Translations under genes and position numbers: made by a program
Origin: Halomonas elongata
GTDB taxonomy: Bacteria; Pseudomonadota; Gammaproteobacteria; Pseudomonadales; Halomonadaceae
DNA: 64,000 nucleotides
Direction of reading: 5' to 3'
Assembly: GCF_029081005.1 (NCBI RefSeq)
Contig: NZ_JAJQTQ010000003.1
Coordinates: forward strand, 177,557-241,556
Shown here: positions 1 to 9,331 of the stretch, piece after piece
How the letters are laid out: every line of letters begins with the position of its first letter
Numbering within the stretch: position 1 is the first letter of the stretch
The notes under the pieces: model-generated
What the model saw: only the letters and a program-made list of their open reading frames with translations
Databases searched by the model: none
Told to the model about the DNA's origin: nothing

Positions 1-15
1 CATCAGGAAAGAATC

Positions 16-513
16 ATGCAACCGATTTCTCAAGTCGAAGGAAGCTTCGTCGATGTCGATGGCCGCTATGTGATCGTGGTCGGTCGTTTCAACCATCATG
101 TGGTCGACAGCCTGGTGGAAGGCGCGGTGGATAGCCTGGTGCGTCATGGCGTGGATGAAGAGCATATCGATATCGTGCACACGCCGGGTGCCTGGGAGTT
201 GCCGTTGGCGATCCAGCGGGCGCTGCGGGTGGCACGTCCCGATGCGGTCATCGCCCTGGGCGCGGTGATCCGCGGTGGTACGCCGCACTTCGAGCATGTG
301 GCCGGTGAGTGCAATTCGGCCTTGAGCCGTCTGCAGCTCGAGTTCGAGACGCCGGTGGCGAATGGCGTGCTGACCGTCAACTCCATCGAGCAGGCCATCG
401 AGCGTGCCGGTACCAAGGCGGGCAACAAGGGCACCGAAGCCGCCATGGCGGCGATGGAAATGGTCTCGTTGATGCGTTGCTTCGATACGTCGTCCGATGG
501 AGGTGAGCAATGA
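16..513 (+). CDS. ribH: 6,7-dimethyl-8-ribityllumazine synthase
   Basis: Penultimate enzyme of riboflavin synthesis in the cytosol: it joins 5-amino-6-ribitylaminouracil with 3,4-dihydroxy-2-butanone 4-phosphate to form the lumazine. The protein has 165 residues, normal for the family. Visible motifs are GRFN at 23-26, PGAWELP at 57-63 and [11 protein letters not shown] at 85-95, where H91 matches the catalytic histidine known from the Bacillus enzyme. A ribosome site AGGAAAGA lies at 5-12, just before the ATG. The TGA overlaps the nusB start (ATGA), so the two are translationally coupled. The rest of the rib operon would lie upstream of the window. Confidence 0.97.
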   Translation: MQPISQVEGSFVDVDGRYVIVVGRFNHHVVDSLVEGAVDSLVRHGVDEEHIDIVHTPGAWELPLAIQRALRVARPDAVIALGAVIRGGTPHFEHVAGECNSALSRLQLEFETPVANGVLTVNSIEQAIERAGTKAGNKGTEAAMAAMEMVSLMRCFDTSSDGGEQ

Positions 514-1010
514 GCGGACGAGAGCGCGAGCCTTCCAGGGCCCAGCAGTCACGCCGTGCCGCTCGGGAGCTTGCCATACAGGGATTGTACCAGTGGCGGA
601 TGACCGGCAAGTCGATGGCCGCCGTGGAGGCAGAGTTCCGTGGCCAGGTCGCCGATGAGGACCTGGAGGACCACGAGAACTGGCACAAGGTCATGGAAAT
701 CGCCGACCTGGCGCTGTTCCATGAACTCTTGACCGGTGTGGCAGGCCATCACGAGGAGATCGATGGGCAGCTCGCGCCCGTTCTCGATCGTCGCCTCGAG
801 GACCTGGACGCCATCGAGCTGGCCATTCTTCGCCTCGGTGCCTACGAGCTGGCCTACCGTCTCGAGGTGCCTTACCGGGCGGTCATCAACGAGGGTGTCG
901 AGCTGGCCAAGTCGTTCGGTGCCACCGAGGGACACAAGTATGTCAATGGCATCCTCGACAAGCTGGCCGCCCGGCTGCGTGCCTCCGAGGTCAAGGCGCG
1001 TCGTCGCTGA
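510..1010 (+). CDS. nusB: transcription antitermination factor NusB
   Basis: NusB binds NusE (ribosomal protein S10) and the boxA RNA of rRNA operons and promotes antitermination. The 166-residue protein is a little longer than the E. coli one because of a basic N-terminal extension; the core begins at [16 protein letters not shown]. The C-terminal half shows the family pattern [14 protein letters not shown] followed by [15 protein letters not shown]. It starts inside the ribH stop codon and is followed 14 bases later by thiL, the usual gammaproteobacterial order ribH-nusB-thiL-pgpA. Confidence 0.96.
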   Translation: MSGREREPSRAQQSRRAARELAIQGLYQWRMTGKSMAAVEAEFRGQVADEDLEDHENWHKVMEIADLALFHELLTGVAGHHEEIDGQLAPVLDRRLEDLDAIELAILRLGAYELAYRLEVPYRAVINEGVELAKSFGATEGHKYVNGILDKLAARLRASEVKARRR

Positions 1011-1024
1011 AGGCTGTTGACCGG

Positions 1025-1978
1025 ATGCATAGCGAATTCGATCTGATCTCCCGTTTTCTTGCGCCCGCGTCGAGCGGCGCCGAGTCAGGCGTAGCGCTGG
1101 GGGTCGGCGATGACTGTGCCTTGCTCGAGCCGACGCCGGGCGAGCGGCTGGTGGTCAGTGTCGATACCTCGGTGGCCGACGTGCATTTCCCTGCCTCGGC
1201 GCCTCCCGGTGCCATCGGCCACCGGGCGTTGGCGGTGAGCCTCAGTGATCTGGCAGCGATGGGGGCTCGGGCGCGTTGGTGTGTCATGTCCCTGACGTTG
1301 CCGGAGGCCGATGGCGACTGGGTATCGGCCTTCGCGAACGGTTTTCATGCTCTCTGCAGTACCACCGGGGTCGTCCTGACGGGCGGCGACGTGAGTCGCG
1401 GTGAGCTGGCCATCGGTGTCACCGTGATGGGCGAGGTCCCGCCGGCTGCGGCGCTGACGCGTGCCGGGGCACGGCCGGGGGATTGCCTGGCGGTCACCGG
1501 TTGCCTGGGCGGCGGGGCCGGCGGCCTTGCCCGTTGGTGGGCAGGTGAACGCGATCTCGCTTCTCCGCTGCTGCGTCGTTATCTGCTGCCTCAGCCGAGG
1601 CTGACGGCGGGCGTGGCGCTACGTGGCTTGGCCAGTGCGGCCATCGACATCTCCGATGGTCTGCTGGCGGATCTTGGCCACCTGCGCCAGGCTTCGGGGG
1701 TCGGCGTGGCGCTGTCGCCCGACGCGCTGCCCTTGGCCGAGGGGCTCGTCGAGGCGCTGGGTGAGCGGGACGCTCGGCAGGCGGCGTTGCGCGGTGGCGA
1801 CGACTACGAGCTGTTGGTGAGCCTGCCGCCGGAATGCCTCGAGGAAGCGCGGCATCGACTGGCGGCACTGGACCTGCCGTTGACGGTGATCGGTCGCTTT
1901 ACCTCCGAGCCCGGCTTGAGCGGTGTCGATGCGGCGTCGTCAGCGGGCTGGCAGCACTTTCCGGGAGAGACGCCATGA
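1025..1978 (+). CDS. thiL: thiamine-monophosphate kinase
   Basis: Phosphorylates thiamine monophosphate with ATP to give the cofactor thiamine diphosphate. The 317 residues match the PurM/ThiL fold in length. Visible motifs include GVGDDCALLEP near the N terminus, VDTSVADVHFP, the metal-binding DISDGLLADLGHL in the middle and GGDDYELLVSLP towards the C terminus. The gene starts 14 bases after nusB and its TGA overlaps the ATG of pgpA at 1975, so it belongs to the same transcription unit. Confidence 0.95.
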   Translation: MHSEFDLISRFLAPASSGAESGVALGVGDDCALLEPTPGERLVVSVDTSVADVHFPASAPPGAIGHRALAVSLSDLAAMGARARWCVMSLTLPEADGDWVSAFANGFHALCSTTGVVLTGGDVSRGELAIGVTVMGEVPPAAALTRAGARPGDCLAVTGCLGGGAGGLARWWAGERDLASPLLRRYLLPQPRLTAGVALRGLASAAIDISDGLLADLGHLRQASGVGVALSPDALPLAEGLVEALGERDARQAALRGGDDYELLVSLPPECLEEARHRLAALDLPLTVIGRFTSEPGLSGVDAASSAGWQHFPGETP

Positions 1979-2448
1979 ATCGAGCCCCGCAGAGCGTCTG
2001 GCGTCGTCCGGCTCATTTCCTTGCCTTTGGCTTCGGCAGCGGAGCCGTGCCTTTTGCCCCGGGGACCTTCGGGACCCTGGCGGCGATCCCCTGTTACTGG
2101 TTGATGTCCGAGCTGCCGCTGGGCTGGTATCTGGTCGTGGTGGCGGTGACCTTCTTCTGGGGCATCTGGCTATGCGACAAGACCTCCCGGGACCTGGGCG
2201 TTCACGATCACTCCGGCATCGTCTGGGACGAGTTCGTCGGATACTGGCTGACCATGACCGCTGTCCCTTTCTCCTGGGAGGCCGCCCTTTGGGGCTTCGT
2301 CGTCTTCCGGGTCTTCGATGTCTTCAAGCCCTGGCCGATTCGCTGGGCCGACCGACGTGTCGCCGGCGGTTTCGGCATCATGATCGATGATGTGCTGGCC
2401 AGCATTTACGGTTGGAGTACCATGCACTTGTGGTTCTGGTTGCATTGA
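1975..2448 (+). CDS. pgpA: phosphatidylglycerophosphatase A
   Basis: Removes the phosphate from phosphatidylglycerophosphate to make phosphatidylglycerol in the inner membrane. I chose the ATG at 1975 because it overlaps the thiL stop (ATGA) and gives 157 residues, the family length; a longer frame from 1834 would run inside thiL. Signature stretches are GFGSGAVPFAPGTFGT near residue 20, WDEFVGYW, and FRVFDVFKPWPIRWAD followed by GGFGIMIDDVLA, with several hydrophobic segments between. A small hairpin without a T run follows at 2461-2483. Confidence 0.95.
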   Translation: MNRAPQSVWRRPAHFLAFGFGSGAVPFAPGTFGTLAAIPCYWLMSELPLGWYLVVVAVTFFWGIWLCDKTSRDLGVHDHSGIVWDEFVGYWLTMTAVPFSWEAALWGFVVFRVFDVFKPWPIRWADRRVAGGFGIMIDDVLASIYGWSTMHLWFWLH

Positions 2449-2532
2449 GTCGCATAGTGCCCGAGCCTTGCGGGAGGGCTCGGACGGTGTCGTCGTGACA
2501 GGACGTCGCGAGAGGGGGACAAGGAGCGGGGA

Positions 2533-3774
2533 ATGCGCAAGGAACGGTTGATCGTGCCGGTGATCGTGGCCGTGGCCGTGGCCTGGGCCGTGGCTCAGAC
2601 GATTGCCAGCCTGATGTTCGAACGCGAGCTGGCGCGTGCCATTCAGGATCTGCAGGCACGAGGAGAACTGTCGATCTGGCGCAGCGAGGCCGACCAGGGT
2701 TGGCTCACGTCCACGGGCGTCATCCATCTGGCGCCGTTGTTCGGCGATGGCTGGCATCTGGATATCACTTACCGAGCTCGCCACGGCCTGCTGAGCACGC
2801 GCATGGATGGCCATCTTCAGCAGCACCGGGAGCGCACCGGCCATGCGCGGGTCGAGGTCGCCAGGAAACCGCCGACCTGGGAAGCCCGCTACCATCCTCT
2901 GTCCGGTACCTTCGATGGAGCCCTGGAGCTGTCCCCCCTGGTCCTGAGGCAGGAGAACCGTACCCTGTCCCTGCACGGCTCCCGGCTTTCGGTACAAGGG
3001 AAATTCGGTGACTGGAAGCTGCGTGCCTACCTGAAGTCGGCTCGTCTCGATGATGGCGAGACTACCCTCGAGGCTGGACCGGTGACGCTCGAGAGCCGCT
3101 ATGCCTACATCGATGGCGCCTACCATTTCACGCAGCGGGATCTGCTCAAGGTTTCCGGGCTTCACTGGCGATCACCGACGCTCGAGCTGGATGCCGACGA
3201 ACTGGTGCTGCACAGCAAGGCAGAGCTCGACGAGCAAGAGCTGCGAATCCGTGGTGAATTGACGCTGGGCGAGGTGATGTCCGCCGATCAGGTGCTGATG
3301 ACCGGCAAGGTCGTGGGCGAGCTGTCGCGGCTCAATGCCGATGCCTTGCGGTCGCTGCTCGAGCATCTCAAGGCGGAGGCCGCCCGGGGTGGAGGCGGAG
3401 TGACGAAGCGTGACCTGCTGACCCATCTGTCCGGCGATATCCGCACCCTGATGCGCGACTCGCCCCGCCTGGACCTGCTCGAGGTCGACCTGGATAGTCC
3501 GATGCTCGGCTTGTCCCTGGAGGGGGATGGCGCACTGATCTTCAATGCCGGCGACCTGGATGCACTCGACCCGGAGGGACTGACGAGCCGAAAGGGGCAA
3601 CAAGCCTGGCGCGAGCGACTCGATGGCGACTTCCTGTGGCGCGATCTGCCGGCGGTGGTGGCGCTGTGGTTGGGACTGCCACTGGGCACTGAAGACCTGC
3701 AGGTCGATGTGGTGAGCGGCGAGGTCCGCCTCAATGGTCGACCCTTGCCGCCACTGTCCAGCCGCTTGCCATGA
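2533..3774 (+). CDS. DUF945 (YdgA-like) family protein
   Basis: A 413-residue protein of the DUF945/YdgA type, whose molecular role is unknown. The N terminus has two basic residues and then a single hydrophobic segment (about residues 6-26), typical of a signal anchor, so most of the protein should be periplasmic. The sequence after it (RSEADQGWLTSTGVIHL) and the alternating beta-like pattern to the end resemble YdgA. The ATG at 2533 is preceded by AAGGAG. It stands alone between pgpA and the lon-type gene. E. coli has several DUF945 paralogues; which one this matches I cannot say. Confidence 0.75.
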   Translation: MRKERLIVPVIVAVAVAWAVAQTIASLMFERELARAIQDLQARGELSIWRSEADQGWLTSTGVIHLAPLFGDGWHLDITYRARHGLLSTRMDGHLQQHRERTGHARVEVARKPPTWEARYHPLSGTFDGALELSPLVLRQENRTLSLHGSRLSVQGKFGDWKLRAYLKSARLDDGETTLEAGPVTLESRYAYIDGAYHFTQRDLLKVSGLHWRSPTLELDADELVLHSKAELDEQELRIRGELTLGEVMSADQVLMTGKVVGELSRLNADALRSLLEHLKAEAARGGGGVTKRDLLTHLSGDIRTLMRDSPRLDLLEVDLDSPMLGLSLEGDGALIFNAGDLDALDPEGLTSRKGQQAWRERLDGDFLWRDLPAVVALWLGLPLGTEDLQVDVVSGEVRLNGRPLPPLSSRLP

Positions 3775-3852
3775 CTTGAAGTTCTCGTTCGTCGCCCGCA
3801 TTCCGTGATCATCACGGGATCGAATATCCCGTCCCGTCAGGATGAGGTACGC

Positions 3853-6285
3853 ATGAGCGACGACAACGATCAAGGTTTCGAACAGGATGGCCTGGAGTGG
3901 GTCCAGGCCGACGAGAACGATGAGGCATTCCAGCCCGGCGGGTCAGGCCATGCCGTGGTTCCGGCCAGTGACAGCCTGCCCGAACGGGTCTATCTGCTGC
4001 CGATCCACAATCGTCCCTTCTTCCCCGCCCAGGTCCAGCCGCTGGTGATCAATCGCGAGCGTTGGGAGGAAACCATTAGCCGCGTCGGCAATACGCCACA
4101 CCAGATGGTGGGGTTGGCCTTCGTCGGCGAAACCGGGGTCGAAGAGCTCGGCCATGAGGACTTTCCCGTGGTCGGCACCGCGGTCAAGGTACACAAGCTG
4201 CAGGGCGAGGAATCGCAGCTGCAGTTCATCGCACAAGGGATGCGTCGTTTCCGCATTCAGCGCTGGCTGTCCAAGGAGCCGCCGTATCTGGTCGAGGTGA
4301 GCTACCCCCGCGAGCCGGTCGACGCCGAGGACGACGAGACCCGCGCCTACGCCATGTCGCTGATCAACGGCATCAAGGAGCTGTTGCCGATCAATCCGCT
4401 CTATGGTGAGGAGCTCAAGCATTATCTCAATCGCTTCAGCCCTCACGAGCCGGGGCCGTTGACCGACTTCGCCGCGGCCATCACCTCGGCCAAGGGGCCG
4501 GAGTTGCAGGATGTGCTGGCCACGTTGCCGGTGATCGAGCGCATGCAGAAGGTATTGCCGTTGCTGCGCAAGGAGATCGATGTCGCTCAGTTGCAGAGCG
4601 AGATCAGCGAGCAGGTCAACGCCCAGATGCAGGAGCGCCAGCGGGAGTTCTTCCTGCGCGAGCAGCTCAAGGTGATCCAGCGGGAACTGGGCATTTCCAA
4701 GGATGACCGCGAGAATGATGTCGATACCTTCCGGGCGCGGCTGACCGACAAGGTGGTGCCCGAGCGGGCCATGGAGCGCATCAATGACGAGCTGGACAAG
4801 CTCTCCGTGCTGGAGACCGGCTCGCCGGAGTATGGCACCACGCGTCACTATCTCGACTGGCTGACCTCGCTGCCGTGGGGCGTCACCAGCGATGACCAGC
4901 TCGATCTGGCGCATGCCAGGAAGGTGCTGGATCGCGACCACGATGGCCTCAAGGACGTCAAGGAACGCATCGTCGAATTCCTCGCCGAGGGCACCTTCAA
5001 GGGAGATGTCGGTGGTTCCATCCTGCTGCTGGTCGGTCCTCCGGGGGTCGGCAAGACCTCGGTGGGGCGCTCCATCGCCGAGGCTCTGGGTCGCCAGTTC
5101 TATCGCTTCTCGGTGGGCGGCATGCGCGACGAGGCCGAGATCAAGGGCCACCGGCGGACCTATGTGGGCGCCATGCCCGGGAAGCTGGTCCAGGCGATCA
5201 AGGAGGTCGAGGTCGAGAATCCGGTGATCATGCTCGATGAGGTCGACAAGATGGGGCAGTCCTTCCAGGGCGACCCCGCCTCGGCGCTGCTCGAGGTGCT
5301 CGATCCGGAACAGAATGTCGATTTCCTCGACCACTATCTGGATGTTCGACTCGATCTCTCCAAGGTGTTGTTCGTCTGCACCGCCAATACCCTGGATTCA
5401 CTGCCTCCCGCCTTGCTCGACCGCATGGAGCAGATCCGCCTCTCCGGTTATATCGCCGAGGAGAAGATGGCGATCGCCAAGCACCACCTCTGGCCCAAGC
5501 TGCTGAAACGCGATCATATCCCCAAGAAGCGCATCAACCTCACCGATGCGGCCCTGCGTCAGGTCATCGAGGGGTATGCGCGCGAGGCGGGGGTGCGCCA
5601 GCTCGAGAAGCAGCTGCACCGCATCGTGCGCAAGGCGGCGGTCAAGCTGCTCGAGAATGGCCAGCAGACGATCAAGGTCTCGGTGAAAAATCTCGAGGAA
5701 TTCCTCGGGGCGCCGACCTTCCGCAAGGAAAAGGTCATGAAAGGCGAGGGGGTGGTCACCGGCCTGGCCTGGACGGCCATGGGGGGCGCGACCCTCTCCG
5801 TGGAAGCCGGCAAGGTGCATGCCCTGGATCGCGGCTTCAAGCTGACCGGCCAGCTCGGCGAGGTGATGAAGGAGTCGGCCAATATCGCCTACAGCTATGT
5901 GCTGGGCCATCTCGGCGACTACGGCGCCGAGCCGGACTTCTTCGACTCGGCCTTCGTGCACCTGCATGTGCCCGAAGGCGCCACCCCCAAGGACGGGCCG
6001 TCGGCCGGCGTGACCATGACCACGGCGTTGCTGTCCCTGGCGCGGCACGAGCCCATCGACAGGCCGTTGGCCATGACCGGCGAACTGACCCTTACGGGCC
6101 AGGTACTGCCGGTCGGCGGGATCCGCGAGAAGATCATCGCCGCCCGGCGCAGCGAGATCTTCGAGGTGATCCTGCCCGATGCCAATCGTCGCGACTACGA
6201 GGAACTGCCGGATTACCTGCGCGATGGGGTGACGGTGCACTTCGCCAGTCATTACCGTGACGTGGCCAAGGTGGTGTTCGATTAG
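3853..6285 (+). CDS. LonA-type ATP-dependent protease (possible second Lon)
   Basis: Cytosolic AAA+ serine protease of about 810 residues. The ATG at 3853 follows AGGATGAGG; a longer frame from 3805 lacks such a site. Domains in order: an acidic leader (1-45); the substrate-binding LON domain, beginning with YLLPIHNRPFFPAQVQP; a coiled-coil stretch; the AAA+ module with Walker A GPPGVGKTS near 395-403 and sensor regions; and the protease domain with the Ser717/Lys760 dyad (DGPSAGVT and GGIREKI), spaced 43 residues apart as in E. coli Lon. There is no clpX next to it, and the leader and PFFPAQVQP segment differ from classical Lon. It may therefore be the accessory Lon homologue like Pseudomonas AsrA; that assignment is inference. 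Confidence 0.9.
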   Translation: MSDDNDQGFEQDGLEWVQADENDEAFQPGGSGHAVVPASDSLPERVYLLPIHNRPFFPAQVQPLVINRERWEETISRVGNTPHQMVGLAFVGETGVEELGHEDFPVVGTAVKVHKLQGEESQLQFIAQGMRRFRIQRWLSKEPPYLVEVSYPREPVDAEDDETRAYAMSLINGIKELLPINPLYGEELKHYLNRFSPHEPGPLTDFAAAITSAKGPELQDVLATLPVIERMQKVLPLLRKEIDVAQLQSEISEQVNAQMQERQREFFLREQLKVIQRELGISKDDRENDVDTFRARLTDKVVPERAMERINDELDKLSVLETGSPEYGTTRHYLDWLTSLPWGVTSDDQLDLAHARKVLDRDHDGLKDVKERIVEFLAEGTFKGDVGGSILLLVGPPGVGKTSVGRSIAEALGRQFYRFSVGGMRDEAEIKGHRRTYVGAMPGKLVQAIKEVEVENPVIMLDEVDKMGQSFQGDPASALLEVLDPEQNVDFLDHYLDVRLDLSKVLFVCTANTLDSLPPALLDRMEQIRLSGYIAEEKMAIAKHHLWPKLLKRDHIPKKRINLTDAALRQVIEGYAREAGVRQLEKQLHRIVRKAAVKLLENGQQTIKVSVKNLEEFLGAPTFRKEKVMKGEGVVTGLAWTAMGGATLSVEAGKVHALDRGFKLTGQLGEVMKESANIAYSYVLGHLGDYGAEPDFFDSAFVHLHVPEGATPKDGPSAGVTMTTALLSLARHEPIDRPLAMTGELTLTGQVLPVGGIREKIIAARRSEIFEVILPDANRRDYEELPDYLRDGVTVHFASHYRDVAKVVFD

Positions 6286-6292
6286 TCGGTAA

Positions 6293-6327
6293 CGAGCTTC
6301 GAGATGCGAGATGCGAGATGCGAGTAG
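6293..6327 (+). repeat. heptanucleotide CGAG-NNN array (5 units)
   Basis: Five 7-base units in one register directly after the lon-type gene: CGAGCTT, then CGAGATG three times, then CGAGTAG. The last unit pairs with TACTCG about 14 bases on, so the array ends in a weak hairpin. The spacer lies between two convergent genes. The same CGAGATG and CGAGCTT units recur at 44.7 kb. Confidence 0.85.
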
Positions 6328-6351
6328 TGGGGTAGCCTGATACTCGTCGCT

Positions 6352-7806
6352 CTAACGAAAGTCTTCCATCGTATCCCGGTAATCGATGAAGGCGTCACGG
6401 CGCTGCTCGATTCGGGCGATGGCATTGGCGTCGCCGGCTTGTTCGGCGACGTCCTTGGCGATCTCCAGCTGTTCGATGCCCCGGTCGATGCGGCCGGTGA
6501 GCTGGAGCTGTTCGGCTCGGGCGAGGTGCCCCCAGGCCTTGCGGTCGCTGTGGCCGGCGGCCTCGGCGAGCAGGGCGAAGACCTGGGGATCTTCCGAATG
6601 CTGCCCGGCCAGATCGTGCAACACGCGGTAGGCCGCATCGGGGTCGCGTTGGAGCAAGGCTTCCCCCAGCACCAGCGTGGTGGGCGCATAGCCCGGCATC
6701 AGGCGCAATTGCCGTCGGCTGCGTGAAATGGCGTCGTCGATGCGGCCGGCCTCCAGTGCGACCTGTGCCGCCGTGGCGGGCAGCATCGCCAGGTCGGGAT
6801 GCTGGCGTGCCAGGGCGTCCAGGGTGTCCAGCGCCTCGCCGGTGCGTCCCTGTTCGGCATCGATCAGCGCCCGAAGGTAGCGTCGGGCGTCCTCGGGGGC
6901 CGAATCGCGGGCCTGGAGAGTGGCGGCCTGATCGGGATCCCGGTCATGAATGGCCACCAGGGCCCTGGCTCTCACCAGTTGATATTCGAGGCTTTCCCCG
7001 CGAGTGGCATCGACAGCCATCTGATCGACTCGCCCCTGGGCGTCGCTGATGCGTGATTCCGTTACCGGGTGGGTCAGCAGGAATTCCGGCGGGTTGCCGC
7101 CCTGCAGGGCGATCATGCGCTGCATGGTGCGAAACATGTCGACCATGGCTTGAGGATCGTAACCGGCGCCTGCCATGGTCTGCAGACCGGCACGATCGGC
7201 TTCGTGCTCGAAGCGCCGCGAATAGGCCAGTTGATCCTGAATGAAGGCGGCCTGGGAGCCCATGGCGGCGGCGATGCCGGCGTCTCCGCCACCACTGGCG
7301 GCGATCAGCATGCCGGCCAGCATGGCGGCCATGGCGGGAATCTGGGTCTGCTCGGCACGCGCCTTGCCACGGGCATAATGGCGTTGCGACAAGTGGCCGA
7401 GCTCGTGGGCGATCACCGAGACCATTGGGGCTTCCTGGTCGGAGAAGGCGAACAGGCCGGCGTTGATGCCGATGACGCCGCCGGGCACGGCGAAGGCATT
7501 GAGCTGGTCGCTGGCGACCAGCGTGCTGATCGGGTGGATGCCGTCGAGCGAGCTGTAGGGCAGCAGACGTGCTACCAGGGAGTCCACGTATGCCTGGGTG
7601 ATGGGATCCTGCCAGATGGGCGCACGAGCGCGAAACTGGCGCAGCCAGGCGCGGCCGAGTCGAACTTCCTCACCACTGACGGCCTGAGTATCGCCACTGA
7701 CCAGGCTGGGCAGCTCGGGCGGCTCGAGGTCGAGGGCAGCGCCCGGGGTCGCCAGTGCCAGGCACAGGGCCGCGATGCCGAGGCAGGTTAGGGGTCGACG
7801 TTGCAT
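6352..7806 (-). CDS. bepA: M48 metalloprotease with TPR domain, BepA/YfgC-like
   Basis: Periplasmic zinc metalloprotease of the BepA type, which in E. coli helps assemble or degrade LptD and other outer-membrane proteins around the BAM complex. I take the ATG at 7804-7806: it has GAGGAAG just upstream and opens a signal peptide of about 22 residues. Longer frames run into the upstream gene region. Zinc motif HELGH followed by LSQRHYARG and, further on, a conserved glutamate in EHEADRAG. The C-terminal half (about 270-484) is helical and tetratricopeptide-like. The 484 residues match BepA (487). It is convergent with the lon-type gene and divergent from the tusA-like gene. Confidence 0.9.
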   Translation of the reverse strand: MQRRPLTCLGIAALCLALATPGAALDLEPPELPSLVSGDTQAVSGEEVRLGRAWLRQFRARAPIWQDPITQAYVDSLVARLLPYSSLDGIHPISTLVASDQLNAFAVPGGVIGINAGLFAFSDQEAPMVSVIAHELGHLSQRHYARGKARAEQTQIPAMAAMLAGMLIAASGGGDAGIAAAMGSQAAFIQDQLAYSRRFEHEADRAGLQTMAGAGYDPQAMVDMFRTMQRMIALQGGNPPEFLLTHPVTESRISDAQGRVDQMAVDATRGESLEYQLVRARALVAIHDRDPDQAATLQARDSAPEDARRYLRALIDAEQGRTGEALDTLDALARQHPDLAMLPATAAQVALEAGRIDDAISRSRRQLRLMPGYAPTTLVLGEALLQRDPDAAYRVLHDLAGQHSEDPQVFALLAEAAGHSDRKAWGHLARAEQLQLTGRIDRGIEQLEIAKDVAEQAGDANAIARIEQRRDAFIDYRDTMEDFR

Positions 7807-7948
7807 GGCTTCCTCGTCACGGAACAGGGGGAGGCGCTCATCATCCGACATTGATTCAGTCGACAAAGTGCCTTTAAATCCCAAGAGTTCATGTCGGAGG
7901 CGCGCCTCTGCCGATCCGGCATGCCCAAGCATTCTCCCGGGAGACAAC

Positions 7949-8197
7949 ATGACTGTGCAACCCGACGATGTGCTCGACGCACGTGGTCTTCCCTGTCCGT
8001 TACCCTTGCTCAAGGCCAAGCAGGCTCTGGCCCGACTGGCGCCGGGAGAGCTGCTGGAAGTGATGGCGACCGATGGGGGGTCCTGGCGAGACTTCGAAAC
8101 CTTCATCGCGCAGAGTGGCCATGAGATGCCGGCTCGCGAGGAACGCGGCGACGTCTATCACTACTGGATCCGCAAGGCGGGGGAGCGCGCTCGATGA
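7949..8197 (+). CDS. TusA-family sulfurtransferase-like protein
   Basis: A small cytosolic protein of 82 residues in the TusA/YeeD/SirA fold. The sulfur-carrying cysteine is C16 in the CPLP motif of DARGLPCPLPLLKAKQAL. True TusA feeds sulfur to TusBCDE for 2-thiouridine in tRNA, but many paralogues do other sulfur chemistry. The gene order here (TusA-like then a PerM-type permease) recurs in gammaproteobacteria next to bepA, so I name only the family. The ATG at 7949 gives a typical start; its TGA overlaps the next gene (ATGA). Confidence 0.88.
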   Translation: MTVQPDDVLDARGLPCPLPLLKAKQALARLAPGELLEVMATDGGSWRDFETFIAQSGHEMPAREERGDVYHYWIRKAGERAR

Positions 8198-9312
8198 CCC
8201 TGAGGTCGCTGCTTCGAGGCTGGATGGAGCGTTATTTCTCCGACGAGGAAGCCGTCATCCTGCTGCTGGTGCTGGTCCTGGGCTTCGCCGTGGTGATCTG
8301 GCTGGGGCAGATGCTGGCCCCTTTCCTGACCTCGCTGGTCATCGCCTTCCTGCTCCAGGGAGCGGTCAATGGCCTGACGCGTCGGCGGGTGCCTCACTTG
8401 CTGGCGGTGTTGCTGGTGTTTCTCGGCTTTCTCGGCGTGCTGCTGGCGATGGCGCTGATCCTGATGCCGTTGATCTGGAACCAGTTGGTCAACCTGCTGC
8501 AGGAAACCCCTCGGATGTTCGCCAGTGGGCAGTCTCTGCTCGATGATCTCCAGGCCCGCTATCCGCAGCTGGTGACGCCGGACCAGATTCAGTCCTGGAT
8601 CGGCATGGCCGGCCGCGAGATGACCCAGCTTGGCCAGCGTGCGCTGTCGCTGTCGCTGTCGTCGCTCGGTAACGTGCTGTCGCTGATCATCTATCTGGTG
8701 CTGGTGCCGATCCTGGTGTTTTTCATGCTCAAGGATCGTGACCGTCTGGTGGGCTTCACGGTGTCGCTGTTGCCGCAACGCCGTGAGTTGATGACACGCA
8801 TCTGGCACGAAATGGACGACCAGATCGCCAACTATGTACGCGGCAAGTTCATCGAGATCATCATCGTCGGCAGTGTGGCCTTCTTCACCTTCATCTGCTT
8901 CGGCCTGCCGTATTCGGCATTGCTGGCCGTGCTGGTAGGGCTCTCGGTGCTGGTCCCCTATATCGGGGCGGCCGTGGCCACGCTGCCAGTGGCGGCCGTC
9001 GCGGGCTTTCATTTCGGTATCAGCGAGCAGTTTGCCTATGTGCTGATTGCCTATGGCGTCATCCAGGCGCTGGATGGCAATGTCCTGGTGCCGGTGCTGT
9101 TCTCCGAGGCGGTCAACTTGCACCCGGTCTCGATCATCCTGGCGGTGCTGTTCTTCGGCGGTATCTGGGGGTTCTGGGGAATCTTCTTCGCCATTCCGCT
9201 GGCGACGCTGCTCAAGGCGCTGGTCTATGCCTGGCCGAGGGGGATCCAGCAGCGCCGCGAAGAAGTGTCGGCGGAGGAGCCCGTCGAGACCGGTGAAGGT
9301 ATCGACGGGTAA
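8194..9312 (+). CDS. AI-2E/PerM family permease
   Basis: An inner-membrane protein of 372 residues with about eight hydrophobic segments in the UPF0118/PerM pattern: two near the N terminus (about 23-60), one near 70-95, a soluble stretch (about 100-160), and a cluster from about 170 to 355 with the loop VRGKFIEIIIVG and the segment ALDGNVLVPVLFSEAVNLHP. Family members have been linked to export or ion transport; the substrate cannot be read from the sequence. The start overlaps the TusA-like stop, and the C-terminal tail is acidic and short. Confidence 0.87.
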   Translation: MTLRSLLRGWMERYFSDEEAVILLLVLVLGFAVVIWLGQMLAPFLTSLVIAFLLQGAVNGLTRRRVPHLLAVLLVFLGFLGVLLAMALILMPLIWNQLVNLLQETPRMFASGQSLLDDLQARYPQLVTPDQIQSWIGMAGREMTQLGQRALSLSLSSLGNVLSLIIYLVLVPILVFFMLKDRDRLVGFTVSLLPQRRELMTRIWHEMDDQIANYVRGKFIEIIIVGSVAFFTFICFGLPYSALLAVLVGLSVLVPYIGAAVATLPVAAVAGFHFGISEQFAYVLIAYGVIQALDGNVLVPVLFSEAVNLHPVSIILAVLFFGGIWGFWGIFFAIPLATLLKALVYAWPRGIQQRREEVSAEEPVETGEGIDG

Positions 9313-9331
9313 GAGCCGCCGGGTCCGGACG

